NCBI RefSeq assembly: GCF_003797775.2
Contig: NZ_CP060725.1
Location: forward strand, 248,001 to 312,000
Reading direction: 5' to 3'
DNA length: 64,000 bases
Origin: Sphingopyxis sp. OPL5
GTDB lineage: Bacteria; Pseudomonadota; Alphaproteobacteria; Sphingomonadales; Sphingomonadaceae
Shown: positions 61,764 to 64,000 of the stretch, piece after piece
Layout: every line of letters begins with the position of its first letter
Numbering within the stretch: position 1 is the stretch's first letter
Made by a program: the position numbers and the translations under genes
The notes under the pieces: model-generated
What the model saw: the letters and a program-made list of their open reading frames with translations, nothing else
Told to the model about the DNA's origin: nothing
Database searches by the model: none

Positions 61764-63887
61764 ATGCCCGAGGTCCGCCGCAGTTTCTGCCGCTTCTGCC
61801 ACGCCAATTGCGCGATGCTCGTCACCATCGACGAGGGCCGCGTCACCAAGGTGCAGGGCGACCCCGACGACCCGGTGTTCGGCGGGTACACCTGCATCAA
61901 GGGCCGCCAATTGCCCGAGGCGCATCACGGCCCGCAGCGGCTGACGGTGTCCCGTAAACGCGTCGATGGCGCGTTTCAGGACATCGCGATGGAGACCGCG
62001 CTCGACGAGATCGGCGCCAGGCTGTCGGCGATCATCGCCGAACATGGCCCGCACGCGGTCGCGGTCTATGGCGGCACTTACGCCTTTCAAAACAGCGCCG
62101 GGGTCGGCAGCGCGATGGCCTTCGCGCAGGGGCTCGGCACGCGCAACATCTACACCTCGGTGACCCTCGATCAGCCCGCCAAGGTCTATACGACGATGCG
62201 CTACGGCAACTGGATGGGCGGCATGCACACCTTTGCCGAGGCCGACGTCGCCTTTTTCATCGGCAACAACCCGATCGTCTCGCATTACGGCCCGCCGGGC
62301 GGCCTCCCCCCCTTCTCGCCCTCGCGCCGCCTGCGCGATGCGCTCGACAAGGGGCTGAAGCTGATCGTCGCCGACCCGCGCGAGAGCGACGTCGCGGCGC
62401 TCGCCCATATCCATCTGCCGGTGCGCCCCGGCGAAGACCCCGCGATGCTCGCCGGGATCATCCATGTCATCCTGTCCGAAGGACTCTACGACAAGGGCTT
62501 CGTCCAGCAATATGTCGATGGTCTCGATGACCTGAAGCGTGCCGTCGCCGATTTCACCCCCGCCGTCGCCGCCGGCCGCGCCGGGGTCGATGAGGCGCAG
62601 CTCGTCGCCGCCGCGCGCATGTTCGCGACCGGCACCAAGGGTGTGGTCTCGACCGGCACCGGCCCCGAAATGGCGGGCCAGGGCACCCTCACCCAATATC
62701 TCGTCTCGTCGCTCAACATCCTCTGCGGGCGCTTCTGCCGCGAGGGCGAGAAAAGCTCGATCCCGCGCGTTTTCACCGCGGTCAGCCCGCGCCGCGCGCA
62801 GGTCGCGCCGCCGATGGCGCTCTATGGCGAGGGCTTCCCCGCCTCGCGCATCCGCGGCCTCACCCATCTCGGCATGGAAATGCCGTGCAACGTTCTCGCC
62901 GACGAGATGCTCACCCCCGGCGAGGGCCAGATCCGCGCGCTGATCGTGATCGGCGGCAATCCCGTCGTCGCCTTCCCCGATCAGGACAAGATGACCCGCG
63001 CGCTCGGCGGTCTCGACCTGCTCGTCAGCATCGACGTCAACGCCGAGAGCGCGACCGCGAAACGCTCCGACTATATCCTCGCCCCGACGATGTGCCTCGA
63101 ACGCGAGGACATCAGCAACCTGTCCGAATGGTGGTACGAAATCCCCTACGCCCGCTATACCGAGGCGATGATCGACGCGCCCGGCGACCTGATCGAGGAG
63201 TGGGAAATGCTCTGGGGCCTCGCGCGCCGCATCGGAAGCCCGATCCCGCTCGCGGGCGGCCCCTGCCCGATGGACGAGAAGCCCAGCAAACAGACGTTCC
63301 TCGACCTGATGACCGCCGGCTGCGTCGTCGCGCCGGGCCAGGTCCGCGCCGACACTATCGATGGCCAGGCGGTGATTTATCCCGACCTCCACCCGGTCGT
63401 CGAAGCCGGCGATCCCGATGCACCGGGCCGTTTCGACCTGACGGCGGGCGCGATGCCCGATCAGCTGATCGCCTATGCCACCGCCGACCAGCCCGCCGCC
63501 GACTTCCCTTACCGCATGGTATCGCGGCGCAGCCGCCATCGCTTCAATTCGACCGGTCAGAACCTGACCGCGCTCACCGCCAAGCGCACCACCAACCCCG
63601 CCTTCCTCCACCCCGACGACATGGCGCGCATCCCGTGCAGCGAGGGCGATATCGTCCGCATCCGCTCGGCGGCGGGCGAGGTCGTTGCCGAGGCGCGCGC
63701 CGCCACGGGCATGCGCCCCGGGGTGGTGTCGATGGCGCATGCGTTCGGTGGCCCCGATGTCGGCCCCGACCAGGTGCGAACACGCGGCAATTCGACCAAC
63801 CGCCTCGTCAGCGAAACCGTTCGTTACGACCCGATCACCGGCCAGTCGCTGCAAAGCGCGATCCCGGTCGCCATCACCCCTGCCTGA
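61764..63887 (+). CDS. Molybdopterin-dependent oxidoreductase
   Basis: A 707-residue molybdopterin enzyme. RSFCRFCHANCAML with a later Cys (YTCIKGRQ) holds the 4Fe-4S site. GTGPEMAGQGTLTQYLVSSLNILCGRF and YILAPTMCLEREDISNLSEWW lie in the Mo-pterin domains, and RRSRHRFNSTG with GMRPGVVSMAHAFGG in the C-terminal dinucleotide-binding domain. Near residue 140 there is no Cys or Sec; TLDQPAK suggests Asp or no protein ligand to Mo. AGGGAGAGAG precedes the ATG at 61764. It starts an operon with a CurA-type reductase 9 bases downstream. Substrate unknown. Confidence 0.88.
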   Translation: MPEVRRSFCRFCHANCAMLVTIDEGRVTKVQGDPDDPVFGGYTCIKGRQLPEAHHGPQRLTVSRKRVDGAFQDIAMETALDEIGARLSAIIAEHGPHAVAVYGGTYAFQNSAGVGSAMAFAQGLGTRNIYTSVTLDQPAKVYTTMRYGNWMGGMHTFAEADVAFFIGNNPIVSHYGPPGGLPPFSPSRRLRDALDKGLKLIVADPRESDVAALAHIHLPVRPGEDPAMLAGIIHVILSEGLYDKGFVQQYVDGLDDLKRAVADFTPAVAAGRAGVDEAQLVAAARMFATGTKGVVSTGTGPEMAGQGTLTQYLVSSLNILCGRFCREGEKSSIPRVFTAVSPRRAQVAPPMALYGEGFPASRIRGLTHLGMEMPCNVLADEMLTPGEGQIRALIVIGGNPVVAFPDQDKMTRALGGLDLLVSIDVNAESATAKRSDYILAPTMCLEREDISNLSEWWYEIPYARYTEAMIDAPGDLIEEWEMLWGLARRIGSPIPLAGGPCPMDEKPSKQTFLDLMTAGCVVAPGQVRADTIDGQAVIYPDLHPVVEAGDPDAPGRFDLTAGAMPDQLIAYATADQPAADFPYRMVSRRSRHRFNSTGQNLTALTAKRTTNPAFLHPDDMARIPCSEGDIVRIRSAAGEVVAEARAATGMRPGVVSMAHAFGGPDVGPDQVRTRGNSTNRLVSETVRYDPITGQSLQSAIPVAITPA

Positions 63888-63896
63888 GGACTATCC

Positions 63897-64000
63897 ATGC
63901 CCGATAACCGCCGCTTCCTGCTGACCCGCCGTCCGAATGGCGAACCGGTCCCCGACGATTTTTCGCTGGTCACCGAACCCACCCCCGAACTCGCCGACGG
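63897..64000 (+). CDS. CurA/MDR-family reductase, 5' part only
   Basis: The first 34 codons of a gene that runs off the window, starting MPDNRRFLLTRRPNGE and continuing FSLVTEPTPELADG. This is the N terminus of the leukotriene B4 dehydrogenase/CurA-type NADP reductases (NRR...RPxGEP). It starts 9 bases after the molybdoenzyme stop and is presumably in the same operon. It is a second member of the family beside the divergent 60647-61645 gene. Confidence 0.8.
   Translation, partial: MPDNRRFLLTRRPNGEPVPDDFSLVTEPTPELAD

Noticed and set aside
61749..63854. 701-codon minus-strand frame
   Set aside because: Antisense to the molybdoenzyme, low-complexity Asp/Gly/His repeats, no family.

Overview
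The window is high-GC DNA with dense, tightly packed genes and many small overlaps. The DUF1328, TIGR02300-type and DUF4112 proteins, the cmk-rpsA-ihfB order, the TonB-receptor catabolic clusters and the ~80-bp palindromic repeats all fit an alphaproteobacterium of the Sphingomonadaceae (Sphingopyxis/Sphingomonas-like). This placement is inferred from gene content; no rRNA is present.

Layout. (1) 1-1075: the 3' end of a DUF885 peptidase-like gene and a small DUF1328 membrane protein. (2) About 1270-12483: a genomic island next to tRNA-Gly(TCC). It carries a P4-type integrase beside the tRNA, a second tyrosine integrase with its own AlpA-like and HTH/zinc-ribbon genes, and a defence cargo transcribed leftward: a type III-like methyltransferase (Mod), a helicase-nuclease (Res) and a DUF262/DUF1524 (GmrSD-like) nuclease. 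An ORF upstream of mod is broken by a TAA codon. (3) 12.6-18 kb: dinB and prfC, interspersed with two AT-rich, foreign-looking genes (a DUF2235 alpha/beta hydrolase and an orphan membrane protein). (4) 18-25.9 kb: a Cys-rich protein with an internal export-like segment, a transglutaminase-like protein, an enoyl-CoA hydratase/isomerase, a PhnZ-like HD protein, an operon of a surface-antigen-like protein plus two ClpP-fold secreted proteins (one lacking the catalytic residues), an Rrf2 regulator and tRNA-Ala. (5) 26-38 kb: housekeeping aroA-cmk, a membrane nucleotide cyclase, rpsA behind a probable attenuator, ihfB, an ABC-2 exporter, tRNA-Leu, a peptide-binding lipoprotein, DUF4112 and an S9 peptidase. 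(6) 38-47.7 kb: a large RTX-type secreted peptidase, a two-component system, a HAD/CDP-glycerol-transferase-like/FkbM unit and a chromate transporter. (7) 47.9-64 kb: a catabolic neighbourhood with an old yellow enzyme, four SDRs, a ThuA protein, a GMC oxidoreductase, a TonB-dependent receptor, a carotenoid/stilbene-type oxygenase, an acyl-CoA ligase, two CurA-type reductases and a molybdopterin oxidoreductase.

The most interesting points are the combined type III plus DUF262 defence cassette in a tRNA island, the catalytically dead ClpP-like paralogue beside an intact one, the RTX peptidase with Glu in place of the subtilisin His, the probable attenuator in the rpsA leader, and the uncharacterised catabolic cluster built around a carotenoid-type oxygenase. 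Long antisense ORFs opposite almost every GC-rich gene are treated as coding shadows.
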